Positions 17,476 to 27,294 of a stretch of 64,000 nt of DNA are shown one piece after another (position 1 is the stretch's first letter; each line of letters opens with the position of its first letter). The DNA lies in the NCBI RefSeq assembly GCF_013240295.1, contig NZ_JABETK010000001.1, positions 620,001 through 684,000 of the forward strand, read 5' to 3'. Source of the stretch: Neoaquamicrobium sediminum. GTDB lineage: Bacteria; Pseudomonadota; Alphaproteobacteria; Rhizobiales; Rhizobiaceae. Under the pieces are notes generated by a model, which saw only the letters and a list, made by a program, of their open reading frames with translations, did no database searches and was not told where the DNA came from. The position numbers were made by a program, and so were the translations under genes.

Positions 17476-18485
17476 TGCTGTGCGAGCAGCGCGTTTGCCT
17501 TCTCCAGGAGATCGGTTCGATAGACGGATTCGATGTCGATCGGCCCCTCATATTCGAGGGCGCCACGTTCGCGGAAGAACTCTTCCTGCTCGCGAACCGA
17601 CGTAAGGTCGATTGAGCCATCTTCCGAGCGGATCGTATAGGCGATACCCTTGAGCGTTTCCTTTTCCGTACCGGTGTACTCAGAAACGATGTCGAGAATC
17701 TTTTCGTCCTGCCAGCCGCCATTGTCGAGCTGACGAGCAGCCTTCAGGAACGCGGCGAGGAAGTTGACGACGGCGTCCTCATTCTCCACCGCAAACTCGT
17801 TGTTGAACGCGATGAAACCGAGTTCGGTGCCGAACGTGTGGTCTTCCACGAGGCGGCGCCCGAGACCTTCCTTCTCCAGTTGCAATGCGAAAGGTTCGAT
17901 ACTCCAGCCAGCCTCCAGCCCGCCATTGGCAAAGGCGGCCGCGGTTGCCGGTGGAGGCAGGTAGATTGCCTCAACGTCATCGACGGTGAGGCCACCTTTC
18001 TCCAAAGCCTTGGCGACCGAATACAGGCCGAACCCGCCCGGCCCGGGAATGCCAACGCGTTTTCCCTTAAGATCCTTCACGTCGCGGATGCCGTCCTGCC
18101 ATGCCTGCTCGGAAACCATCAACGGTGAAGGCGACGGCACGGTATCGGGCATCTTGGCCAGCGTGGCGACAATGGTTACGGTCGCGCCGCTGTTGATGGA
18201 ATTGAACAGCCCTGCGCCCCAAGTGGCCGCACCGGACACAACGTTGCCTGAGGCCAGCATCTGGATCGTTTCCGCCGTACCACTCTTGGGTGACAGCGTC
18301 ACGTCCAAGCCGAATTCGTCGAAATAACCCAGCTCTTTCGCGACAAAAAACGGCGCATAGTCCGCAAAGGGCGAATAGAGGAATTCGATCTGCGGCTTCT
18401 CCTGACCCCAGGCCGGAGCAGAGAGCGAGAACGCCAGCGCGGCGGCTGTAGATACAATGAAATTACGACGGCTGATCGAAGACAT
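17472..18485 (-). CDS. ABC transporter substrate-binding protein (SsuA/THI5-NMT1-like)
   Basis: A 337-residue protein starting at ATG 18485 with AGGAGG upstream. The N-terminus SSISRRNFIVSTAAALAFSLSAPAWG looks like a Tat-type or Sec signal. The mature part has the NMT1 pattern: FLYSPFADYAPFFVAKELGYFDEFGLDVTL, then IQMLASGNVVSGAATWGAGLFN, and GKRVGIPGPGGFGLYSVAKAL. This family binds sulfonates, nitrate, riboflavin or pyrimidine precursors, and aromatic acids. The ligand here is unknown. First gene of the second catabolic operon. Confidence 0.88.
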   Translation of the reverse strand: MSSISRRNFIVSTAAALAFSLSAPAWGQEKPQIEFLYSPFADYAPFFVAKELGYFDEFGLDVTLSPKSGTAETIQMLASGNVVSGAATWGAGLFNSINSGATVTIVATLAKMPDTVPSPSPLMVSEQAWQDGIRDVKDLKGKRVGIPGPGGFGLYSVAKALEKGGLTVDDVEAIYLPPPATAAAFANGGLEAGWSIEPFALQLEKEGLGRRLVEDHTFGTELGFIAFNNEFAVENEDAVVNFLAAFLKAARQLDNGGWQDEKILDIVSEYTGTEKETLKGIAYTIRSEDGSIDLTSVREQEEFFRERGALEYEGPIDIESVYRTDLLEKANALLAQQ

Positions 18486-18567
18486 TCCCGACAATCCTCC
18501 TGTGCCCAACGACCTCGACGGCCGCCTCCCGGACGTTTCAGTACTCACGCATGACGGTACATCTGAT

Positions 18568-18590
18568 GTATCAATTATGCAATGTGATAC
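18568..18590. promoter_or_regulatory. Inverted repeat upstream of the second catabolic operon
   Basis: GTATCA (18568-18573) and TGATAC (18585-18590) form an inverted repeat with an 11-base AT-rich spacer, about 80 bases upstream of the binding-protein start and in the divergent region before the dehydrogenase trio. A plausible FCD/GntR operator; weak evidence. Confidence 0.35.
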
Positions 18591-18773
18591 TTCAATCAGC
18601 CTGATCACTTGGTGCAGGTTTCACCGATGGCCGCCCGCCGGCCGATTTCCCGCGTCGGCTGGTCCGGTGTCGAACGACTGATGGCTCGTCTCATACGCCA
18701 GGCGGCACCTATTCAACGATTCTCGGAACCTCCGCGGACTTTGACGATTGTGTCTGTGTTGAGGGAGGTGAAG

Positions 18774-19507
18774 GTGGACTTTTTAACGCGACGTCATGTG
18801 ATGCGGTTGATGCTTCTTGGGGGCACCGCGCTGGCAGCACCGCATGGCTTTGCCGCAGAACTTGGAGGTGGCGACGGAGTGCCGTGGGCACCTTCCAAAG
18901 GCGAGAATCCGTACTACGGGACCCGGGACGACAGGTTCTTCACGCCTGAGGAACGCGAAACCGTCGCCGCAATCTGTGCAAGGCTCATTCCGAGCGACGA
19001 CGATGGGCCGGGCGCAACCGAAGCGGACGTCGTTACCTTCATCGACCGCCAGATGGCTGGATTCTACGGGCGCGGACAGCACTGGTACATGAAGGGCCCG
19101 TACAGTCAGGGGACCGCTACGCAAGGCTACCAAAGTGAGCACCCCCAGCGATCCTGTACAGATTGGCGCTTGCGGAACTCGAGACCTACTGCGCATCCCA
19201 ACACGAGGCGCGCTTCGTCGACCTCTCTGAAGATCAGCAGGACACTGTCTTGACCGGTCTCGACGAAGAAGAAATCCAATTCGATGGGGTTTCTGCAAAG
19301 GTCTTCTTCGACCTTCTTCTCAAGAACGCGATCGAGGGTTTTTTTGCCGATCCCATCTATGGCGGCAATCGCGACATGATCGCGTGGCGTTACATCGGTT
19401 TTCCCGGAACCCGTTACGACTACCGCGACTTCGTGGACCATCGCGGCAAAGCCATACCGCTTGAGCCGGTCAGCCTGATGGGCCGGCCCGGCTGGAGCCG
19501 ACCTTAG
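18774..19507 (+). CDS. Gluconate 2-dehydrogenase subunit 3 (gamma) family protein, frameshifted near 19144
   Basis: About 244 residues when repaired. GTG 18774 follows GGGAGG. The N-terminus has a twin-arginine-like stretch (LTRRHVMRLMLLGGTALAAP), as expected for the small subunit that carries the FAD subunit through the Tat system. The domain shows FFTPEERETVAAICARLIPSDDDGPGA, VVTFIDRQMAG and, after the break, FFADPIYGGNRDMIAWRYIGFPG. One C appears to be missing in the run 19142-19146. First gene of a three-gene dehydrogenase operon. Confidence 0.85.
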
Positions 19508-19530
19508 ACTACAGCATCCTGAGGATTTCG

Positions 19531-21290
19531 ATGACCAAGCAATTGCCAGGCGTCGACATTGTTCTAGTCGGTTTCGGCTGGACGGGCGCAATCTACGCCG
19601 AGAAACTGACAGCGGCAGGGTTGAATGTGCTGGCGCTGGAGCGCGGGCCTTGGCGCGACACTCCAAATGACTTCGCCACCACATTTGCCCAGGACGAGCT
19701 ACGTTACTACTGGCGGCACGGCATGTTTCAGGAGGCCTCCCAGGCTACCCTGACCTTTCGCAACAACAGTGCACAAACAGCCCTCCCGATGCGCCACTGG
19801 GGTTCTTTTCTACCCGGCAATGGCGTTGGGGGTTCTGGCGTACACTGGAACGGGCAGACTTATCGCTTCCTGCCATCGGACTTCGTGGCACGCACCCACA
19901 ACGAGGAACGGTACGGGCCGTTGCCCGAACACGTGACGGTGCAGGATTACGGCGTCACATATGACGAGCTCGAACCGCATTTCGACTACTTCGAGAAGAT
20001 TTGCGGCATTTGCGGGCAGGCAGGCAATTTGAATGGCGAGACCGTTGAAGGCGGCAACCCGTTCGAAGGTCCGCGCAGCGACAACTACCCCAACCCCCGA
20101 TGCAGATGACGTTCTCGCAAGACAGATTTGCAGCCGCGGCGCGGGAACTGGGGCTTAGTCCATTCCCGGTCCCTTCGGCGAACATGTCGCGGGCGTATGT
20201 CAATCCGCTTGGGCTGCAACTGGCTCCCTGCACCTATTGCGGATTCTGCGAGAAACACGGCTGCGGCAACTACTCGAAATCGTCGCCTCAAACGACAATT
20301 ATTCCTGTGCTCATGCAGAGGCCCAACTTCGCTCTGCGCACCAATTCTGAGGTGCTGTCGATCGACAAGGCCCCCGACGGCTCCAGGGCTTCGGGCGTCA
20401 CCTATATCGACGCCAATGGCGACAGCTTCTTTCAACCGGCGGAGGTGGTCGTGCTTTGCGCATACCCGCTGGAGAACACCCGCCTGCTTCTGCTGTCGCA
20501 GATCGGTGAGCCCTACGACCCGCAAAGCGGCGAAGGGGTTGTCGGCAAGAACTACTGTTATCAGGTGATGTCCTCGGCGACGGTCTTCTACGACGAAGAA
20601 TTCACAAATGGCTTCGTCGGCGCCGGTGCACTCGGCATGGTTATCGATGACTACAACGGCGACAATTTCGATCACTCGGGCCTCGGCTTTATCGGGGGCG
20701 GCTATATCGCCTGCCACACGACCAATGCGCGGCCCATTGAAAGCCACCCCGTCCCCGACAACGTGCCGAGCTGGGGAAGCCGCTGGAAGAAGGCGGTCCG
20801 CGAGAACTTTCTGAAGACAACAAGCGTCGGCGTGCATGGGTCGTCGATGGCCCACCGCAGCAACTATCTCGACCTCGACCCGACCTATACGGACGCCCAT
20901 GGTCGTCCGCTACTGCGCATGACCTATGATTTCACGCTCAACGACCGGCGGCTAACGCAACACCTGACCCCCGTGGCAGAGCAGATAGCCAATGGCATGG
21001 GTGGCCGCGAGGTCAAGGTCAACATCCGCCGCGGCTCCTACGACTCGGTGCCCTATCAGACCACCCACAATACCGGTGGCACGATCATGGGTGCCGATCC
21101 GAAGTCGAGCGTGGTCAACAGATACTGTCAGAGCTGGGATCTGCCGAACCTCTTCGTCGCCGGCGCGGGACTGTTTCCTCAAAACGCCGGTTACAATCCC
21201 ACAGGCACTGTAGGAGCGCTGGCCTACTGGTCGGTCGATGCGATCATCAACCAGTACCTGCGGCAGCCTGGCCCGTTGGTGCAGCCATGA
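19531..21290 (+). CDS. GMC-family FAD-dependent dehydrogenase (gluconate/sugar dehydrogenase catalytic subunit), frameshifted near 20096
   Basis: About 586 residues when repaired. The Rossmann motif IVLVGFGWTGAIYAEKL (residues 10-26) lies at the N-terminus, GNGVGGSGVHWNGQTYRF follows near residue 110, and the C-terminus has TTHNTGGTIMG and AGAGLFPQNAGYNPTGTVGALAYW. A cysteine cluster CTYCGFCEKHGC near residue 235 is of the kind proposed to hold an Fe-S cluster in FAD-dependent glucose dehydrogenases. The run of five C at 20094-20098 (six expected) splits the gene. It probably oxidises a sugar or sugar acid in the periplasm and passes electrons to the triheme cytochrome encoded next. Confidence 0.87.
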
Positions 21291-22537
21291 GACCGCTGTC
21301 CCCCACTCTCATAAGCATGGCGGCGCTGGCTCTCATCGGCAGCGCAACACTCACGCCCGGATCGTCCCAGGCTCAGGAATTGTCTTATTCGCAAGTTGAG
21401 CGTGGCCGCTACCTGACCGTGGCCGGCGACTGCCAGGCGTGTCACACCGATCTGGAGAATGACGGTGTACCATTTGCCGGCGGGCGTGGCCTGGGCACCC
21501 CCTTCGGAACCATTTTTTCGTCCAATCTGACGCCCGACGACGAAACCGGTATCGGCCGCTGGACACGGGACGATTTCTATCGCGCCCTCAACGAAGGCGT
21601 GGATCGCGACGGAAACCACCTCTATCCGGCGATGCCTTACCCCTATTTCACGTTGATGACGAGAGACGATACCGACGCGATCTTTTCTTATCTGCGAACG
21701 CTCGACCCGGTGACGACCGAGGTGCCGGAAAACGAACTTCCATTCCCCCTGAGCGTCCGTCGTTCCGTGTGGGGTTGGAAACTACTCTTTTTCGATGACC
21801 AGGAATTTGTGAGCGACCCGAACGCGTCAGATGCGTGGAACCGTGGGCGCTATCTTGTCGACGGACCTATGCACTGTGGAGGTTGCCACACCGGCAAAAA
21901 TGCGTTGGGTGCCGACGATTCAGACGAATACCTTCGTGGCGGTGTGCTGGAGAACTGGTACGCCCCGAACATTCGCGGCGGAGAGAGTGGTGGAATCGCC
22001 GACTGGACCCAGGACGATATCGTCGAGTTCCTCCGCGACGGGCGTTCGAGGCATACGGCCCCCATGCAGCGGATGGGCGAAGTTGTTGCAATCTCAACCC
22101 AACATCTACACCAGGAAGACCTTGAGGCCGTGGCTACCTACCTCAAGAGCCTCGATGACGAACCGCGAGAAGGCCAGTCCGAGCCGGATGCAGCACGCGT
22201 CGAGGTTGGGGAAGCCATCTACTTCGACAACTGCGCAGCCTGCCATGCGTCAGACCGGTCGGGTGTTCCTTACCTGTTTGCTTCACTTGGAACTTCAAAC
22301 AAGGTGCTGGCCGAGGACCCGTCAACCGCCATCCGCATTATCCTTGGCGGAGCGCGCGCCCAACCGACGGAGGCAGTGCCAAGCGTCCTCGCAATGCCGC
22401 CGTTCGACTGGAAGCTGTCCGACGACCAGATCGCCGATCTCATGACCTACCTTCGCCATTCCGGCGACAGAAATGCCGGCCCGGTCTCGGCCTCGCAGGT
22501 CAGCGAGATGCGCGAATACCTTGCAGGTGAACACTGA
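21287..22537 (+). CDS. Triheme cytochrome c subunit of a membrane-bound sugar/gluconate dehydrogenase
   Basis: A 416-residue protein with a signal peptide (residues 1-30) and three heme c motifs, CQACH (Cys 49), CGGCH (near 197) and CAACH (near 316), each in a cytochrome c domain. This three-domain layout is that of gluconate-2-dehydrogenase, alcohol dehydrogenase and FAD-glucose dehydrogenase cytochrome subunits, which deliver electrons to ubiquinone. It overlaps the GMC gene by ATGA. An uncorrupted gene in a damaged operon. Confidence 0.92.
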   Translation: MRPLSPTLISMAALALIGSATLTPGSSQAQELSYSQVERGRYLTVAGDCQACHTDLENDGVPFAGGRGLGTPFGTIFSSNLTPDDETGIGRWTRDDFYRALNEGVDRDGNHLYPAMPYPYFTLMTRDDTDAIFSYLRTLDPVTTEVPENELPFPLSVRRSVWGWKLLFFDDQEFVSDPNASDAWNRGRYLVDGPMHCGGCHTGKNALGADDSDEYLRGGVLENWYAPNIRGGESGGIADWTQDDIVEFLRDGRSRHTAPMQRMGEVVAISTQHLHQEDLEAVATYLKSLDDEPREGQSEPDAARVEVGEAIYFDNCAACHASDRSGVPYLFASLGTSNKVLAEDPSTAIRIILGGARAQPTEAVPSVLAMPPFDWKLSDDQIADLMTYLRHSGDRNAGPVSASQVSEMREYLAGEH

Positions 22538-22546
22538 GGCCTTGAG

Positions 22547-23002
22547 ATGATGCGTATACCCCCGTGCTCCCTCTTCCTGCTGTTGGGGTCCATCGGCGTC
22601 GGCTTCGCACAACCGATTTATCTCGGCGAGGCGAAATTCGAGACCGAGGACCGCGGCGCAATGGCTGCTCTTATCGACCACTGCACCCAACTCGCGTCGG
22701 AGGAACAAAGCGACATCGAAAGCTCTGAATCTCGCGCGCAGGAGGCGACGGAACGTACTGACACGGAGCAAGGTGCCGCCACACCATCTGTGCCGTCTGG
22801 CACCGAAGCAAAAACACGCGACGACCCTGCGACCCTGTCGATAGACATTGATGGGCTGGCCTCGGTCAGTAGCGAACAGGCTCCCGCGGGAGAAGGCGCA
22901 AATGCAGCCGCCCCACCGGGGGAAACGTCGGAGGTCGAGACGGAACCGGATGTCTCAAGCATTACATTGCAGTCGTGTCGGGAAGCGGGTCTTGTCTATT
23001 AA
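22547..23002 (+). CDS. Secreted acidic hypothetical protein
   Basis: A 151-residue protein not recognised as any family. It has a signal peptide (residues 1-21, cleaved after FAQ-type residues), a short ordered start (IYLGEAKFETEDRGAMAALIDHCTQLASEE), then a long low-complexity stretch rich in Glu, Ser, Ala, Pro and Thr, and a C-terminal SSITLQSCREAGLVY. Two cysteines (near residues 45 and 144) could form a disulfide. It sits 9 bases after the cytochrome gene, so it may be an accessory of the dehydrogenase. Function unknown. Confidence 0.6.
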   Translation: MMRIPPCSLFLLLGSIGVGFAQPIYLGEAKFETEDRGAMAALIDHCTQLASEEQSDIESSESRAQEATERTDTEQGAATPSVPSGTEAKTRDDPATLSIDIDGLASVSSEQAPAGEGANAAAPPGETSEVETEPDVSSITLQSCREAGLVY

Positions 23003-23134
23003 CCGCGTCGCCCGGGGATCTGCTGCCGGCTGACCGGTGATTGTGCAGACCGTAACTTCCACAGCCATCAAGAACAGCTACCATGTCTTGTGGCATCAGT
23101 CTTGAGAGGATGAACAAGCCATGGTCCTTGCGCA

Positions 23135-23647
23135 GTGCTAGAATGGCTGGCGTCTACCATTCCCTTGTGGAAAGCCCTGCATGTGACCGCACTCTGTGTC
23201 TGGTGCGGCGGGCTCATCACGCTTCCATTAATGCTGACAAGGCACGATCCCGCCATCTCGCAGAACGACTACCGCCTTATCCGACATGCCACCCACCTGA
23301 CCTATACGATCGTGGTCACGCCGGCAGCAGTCATTGCCGTGGTCGCCGGGACTTGGCTGATCTTCCTGCGAGAGGCTTTCGTTCCGTGGCTTTTCGCCAA
23401 GCTGGTCTTCGTCGCGTTGCTGCTTGTTCTTCACGCATGGATTGGCAGCAGCATCGTGCGCATCGCCGAAGAACCAGGCGATCACAAACCGCCGAACCCC
23501 TCCCTGCCCGTGACAGGCATAACAGTGTGTGCCATCGCCATATTGCTGCTCGTTCTCGCAAAGCCCGAGCTTAACTGGATCGCGTTTCCGGACTGGTTGA
23601 CGGAGCCGCGCGGCGGTCAGCTTCCCTTCGCTGTACCCAACCGATAG
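23135..23647 (+). CDS. CopD-like integral membrane protein
   Basis: A 170-residue protein with four hydrophobic helices. It begins PLWKALHVTALCVWCGGLITLPLML and contains a LIRHATHLTYTIVVTPAAVIAVVAGTWLIF segment, resembling CopD/DUF2214-type proteins with conserved His that may bind heme or copper. It starts with GTG 23135; the ribosome binding site is weak, so the start is tentative. It lies between the dehydrogenase trio and the oxidase genes, consistent with a role in electron transfer or copper supply (inference). Its end overlaps the convergent DUF2231 gene by 31 bases. Confidence 0.7.
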   Translation: MLEWLASTIPLWKALHVTALCVWCGGLITLPLMLTRHDPAISQNDYRLIRHATHLTYTIVVTPAAVIAVVAGTWLIFLREAFVPWLFAKLVFVALLLVLHAWIGSSIVRIAEEPGDHKPPNPSLPVTGITVCAIAILLLVLAKPELNWIAFPDWLTEPRGGQLPFAVPNR

Positions 23648-24132
23648 TCGAAGACGAGCTTGCCGCCATGCCAGCCCGTGAAAGCCACAACCGCCACACA
23701 CACTGCCGAGAGCAGTATGCCGTACGGCAGCACCGCGGTTTCGTAGCCATACAGCCGGTAGCCCCAATTGGCTCCGAGAAGCGAGAGCAGGGTCACTGCG
23801 ATGATGAAATGGGTCCATGCGGCGGCACGGGCTCGAATGCCGGACACGAGCAGCAGCTCTGCGGTGCCCGAAAAACCCGCGAACATCCCGAACAGGAAAC
23901 CGGCCCCGACCGCCCACATTGCTGCGCGCGCCCAGAAGGGATCGCCCGTCCACCAGTACAGCAGGTCGGCAGCGAAGGTGCAGAAGGTCAGCGCCACGGG
24001 GAACGCGACGCTCATGGCGTGGATAGGGTGACCGAGAATGGCGATGCGCGACTCGGTGTCGTCAAAGCCGGGCTGCTCCGCAACCGGGTCGATAAGCTGT
24101 TCGTTCTCGCCCTTGAATTTCTGGTCCGCCAT
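23617..24132 (-). CDS. DUF2231 family membrane protein
   Basis: A 171-residue protein. After a 30-residue hydrophilic N-terminus comes the DUF2231 hallmark AILGHPIHAMSVAFPVALTFCTFAADLLYW, then three more hydrophobic helices (GFSGTAELLL, AAAWTHFIIAVTLLSLLG). The conserved GHPIH and WTH histidines suggest a heme- or metal-binding membrane protein, but the family has no settled function. GGAGGGG precedes the ATG. It is the only minus-strand gene in this section. Confidence 0.85.
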   Translation of the reverse strand: MADQKFKGENEQLIDPVAEQPGFDDTESRIAILGHPIHAMSVAFPVALTFCTFAADLLYWWTGDPFWARAAMWAVGAGFLFGMFAGFSGTAELLLVSGIRARAAAWTHFIIAVTLLSLLGANWGYRLYGYETAVLPYGILLSAVCVAVVAFTGWHGGKLVFDYRLGTAKGS

Positions 24133-24815
24133 TCCACACCCCTCCTCAAGGTCTTTCTGCTTTCCACAACGGCCATCGTCGTGTCCGGTTGCGCCGGTCC
24201 GCTCTCGACACTTGACCCAGGCGGGCCAGCCGCCCGCATCATTGCCACCTTGTGGTGGGTTATGCTGGTAGGCGCAACGGCCATCTTCGCCCTGGTGATG
24301 GCGCTGCTGGCGCTCGCATTCCGTAGCAAGCGGCTACAGGGTGAACCGGCTGCGAGCGAACGCGTCTGGATCGTGGGGCTGGGACTCGCCTTCCCGGCCG
24401 CGGTTCTCCTGTCGCTTCTCACCTACGGTCTATGGGCAGGCGAACGTCTGCTGCCCTGGGACGCTGCAGATGTCGCGCGAGTCCATGCACAGGCCGAGCG
24501 CTGGTCCTGGACCTTCTCCTACGACGATGCCCCGGGCCGGACCACCACCGACATACTGCACATACCGGCCAATCGGCCTGTCGATGTCGCCATAACGACC
24601 GCCGATGTGATCCACAGTTTCTGGGTGCCGCGTCTGGCCGGGAAGCTCGACGCCATCCCCGGCCATGTGAACGTGCTGCGGCTGGAAGCCGATGTGCCGG
24701 GCACCTATGCGGGCCTGAGCGCGGAATATAGCGGACCGGGCTACGACCGTCATTCCTTTACGGTCATCGCGCACACCCCGACTCCTGGCGGGCGTTTCTG
24801 GAGGTTGACGAATGA
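24121..24815 (+). CDS. Heme-copper oxidase subunit II without a CuA site (quinol oxidase-like), frameshifted near 24779; start uncertain
   Basis: The frame has a lipoprotein-like signal (LLKVFLLSTTAIVVSGC, lipobox VSGC), two membrane helices and a cupredoxin domain: VDVAITTADVIHSFWVPRLAGKLDAIPGHVN, then GTYAGLSAEYSGPGYDRHSF. The CuA ligands (two Cys, His, Met) found in cytochrome c oxidases are absent, as in CyoA-type quinol oxidases. No ATG, GTG or TTG opens the signal peptide; CTG 24121 is a placeholder. Near 24779 one G seems missing. With it the protein ends HTPDSWRAFLEVDE and stops at an ATGA overlap with the next gene; otherwise it runs to 24903. Confidence 0.72.
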
Positions 24816-27294
24816 ACGCGCTGGCCCGCCACCGGCGACTTACCGCGATATGGTCTTCCAACCCTGGCTGGAAGGGCTGGTTCTCCACGGTCAATCACAA
24901 TGACCTGGGGCTGATGTTCCTCGTCACGGCCTTCTTCTATTTCCTGATCGGCGGCGTGCTGGCCATGCTCATAAGGGCACAGCTTGCCACCCCCGGCTCC
25001 GCATTCGCAGGTCCGGAAATATACAGCCAGCTTTTCACGATGCATGGCGTCATCATGATGTTCCTGTTCGCCATACCCGCCATCGAGGGTCTGGCGATCT
25101 ATCTCCTGCCGAAAATGCTCGGCACGCGCGATATGGCGTACCCACGCCTGACCGCTTACGGCTACTGGTGCTACTTCTTCGGCGGCGCCATGCTTTTGGT
25201 ATCGCTGCTTCTCGGCATCGCGCCGGACTCCGGCTGGTTCATGTACCCGCCATTGACCGGACGCATCTATTCACCGGGCATCAACACCGACTTCTGGCTC
25301 ATCGGCATAACCTTCGTGGAAATTTCGGCGATCTGCGCCGCCGTGGAGCTGACGGTTTCGATCCTGCGATACCGCGCGCCCGGCATGTCGCTTGGCCGGA
25401 TGCCGATCTTCGCATGGTACATTCTGGTGGTGGCGCTGATGATCCTGACGGGGTTCCCGCCGCTGATCCTGGGCTCGATCCTGCTCGAGCTGGAGCGCGC
25501 CTTCGGCATGCCCTTCTTCCAGGTTGAACTGGGCGGCGACAGCCTGTTGTGGCAGCACCTTTTCTGGCTGTTCGGCCATCCCGAGGTCTACATCATCTTT
25601 CTCCCGGCCGCCGGTGTCATCTCGACCATCCTGCCTGTCATGTCCTCGACGACGCTGCTTGGGTATCGATGGGTGGTAGCTGCGACCGTCGCGCTTGCGA
25701 TCCTCAGCTTCGGGCTTTGGGTCCACCACATGTTCACCACAGGCATTCCCCATATGGGACTGGCGTTCTTCTCGGCTGCTTCGACGCTGGTGGCCGTTCC
25801 GACGGCGGTACAGGTGTTTGCCTGGATAGGCACCATGTGGAAGGGCACGCCTCGGCTACGCCTGCCGATGCTTTACATTCTCGGCTTCTTCGTCACCTTC
25901 GTCATTGGCGGGCTGACGGGGGTGATGGTCGCCGTCGTGCCCTTCGACTGGCAAGTGCACGACACCGCTTTCGTGACCGCCCACCTCCACTATGTCCTTT
26001 TCGGCGGTTTCGTCTTCCCACTCCTGGCCGGCCTTTACTACTGGCTCCCCCTCGCCACGGGCCGCAAGCGGTATTTCCGATTGGGGCAAGTCGCCTTCGC
26101 ACTGATATTCGTGGGCTTCCATGTGACCTTCCTCGCGATGCATTGGGTGGGCCTGATGGGCCAGCGGCGGCGCATCTCGACCTATGGGCCGGAGGACGGT
26201 TGGACTGCGATCAACCTGATCTCCTCGATCGGAGGCTTCGTGCTCGCGTTCGGCCTCGTCATCGTGCTCCTGGAGGTGGTGCTCAACGTCATCGTGCGTC
26301 ACAGGTCACTGCGCAACCCATGGCGCTCCGGGACGCTCGAATGGGCAACGACGATGCCGGCTCCCGCATACAACTTTGCCAGTCTTCCGCAGGTTAACTC
26401 GCGCGAACCGCTGTGGGACGATCCGAACCTGCCTACACGTATCGCGCGCGGCGAGTTCTATCTCGGCGATCCCGCCAGCGGACAACGCGAAACGCTGATC
26501 GTGGACATCGCCACCGGCACGCCGCAGCAGCATGTCGTCTATCCCAACAACACACGGCTTCCGATCTGCATGGCAGCCGTGACGGGGACTTTCTTTCTGT
26601 CCATACTCCTCAAGGTTTTCTGGCTGGCCCCATTCGCGATGGCAGGTGTCGCCGTGCTTGCCATGCGCTGGGCCTGGACGCTCGGTTCGAAGAAGGACCT
26701 CGGCGACCAGCCTATCGGTCGCGGGGTCCTGGTTCCCAACATCGCCGAAGTCGACAGACCGCCGGGCTGGTGGGGTTCAGCTTTCCTGCTGGTGGCGAAT
26801 GCAACCCTGTTCGGCTCGCTGCTGTTCGGATACGCGTTCCTCTGGACCATCGCGCCCGGGTGGCCGCCGCCATTCTTCGTGGTTCCGTCGGCCCTTGTCT
26901 TGATAACGGCCGTCATCGGCATGGCTGCGGCGGTCGCCGGCATCGGCCGCGCCGTCAGCAGCAATCGCAGAGGCGCGAAACCGATGGCCGGCCTCTTGAT
27001 CGCACTGGCCGGCATTGCCGCGCTCGGGTCTCGCTGTTGGCCTTCCTCACGATGGCTCCATCTCCCACGTCGCACGCCTATGGCGCGACGCTGTGGGTGC
27101 TGGGCAGTTACGGTCTCGTGCATGTGCTGGTGGCAGCGCTGATGCTGGTCTTCCTTCTGTTGCGTCTGCGGGCCGGCTACATGTCATCGCGGCGACGTGC
27201 AGAACTGGCCGTCGCGCCGCTCTGGATCGGCTATCTATGCGTAACGACCGCCCTGATCCTCTTCTGCGCTTATCTTCCGGGCATGGTGGCATGA
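24812..27294 (+). CDS. Heme-copper oxidase subunit I-III fusion, frameshifted near 27027
   Basis: About 827 residues when repaired. Residues 1-540 are subunit I with TMHGVIMMF (heme His), LFWLFGHPEVYIIFLP (CuB His, Glu and the Tyr cross-link partner), VHHMFTTG (CuB His pair) and TAFVTAHLHYVLFGG (heme a and a3 His). Residues about 590-827 are subunit III (WWGSAFLLVANATLFGSLLFGYAFLW, YGATLWVLGSYGLVHVLVAALML). GGAGG precedes ATG 24812. A GGG run at 27026-27028, with four expected, breaks the frame inside subunit III. The position corresponding to the K-channel lysine reads TAVQVF, so Gln replaces Lys. Terminal oxidase of the module. Confidence 0.87.

Noticed and set aside
24121-24903. Subunit II reading on to 24903 with a 92-base overlap into subunit I
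   Set aside because: One inserted base near 24779 gives a family-like ending and a tidy ATGA overlap, so the long overlap is probably an artefact.
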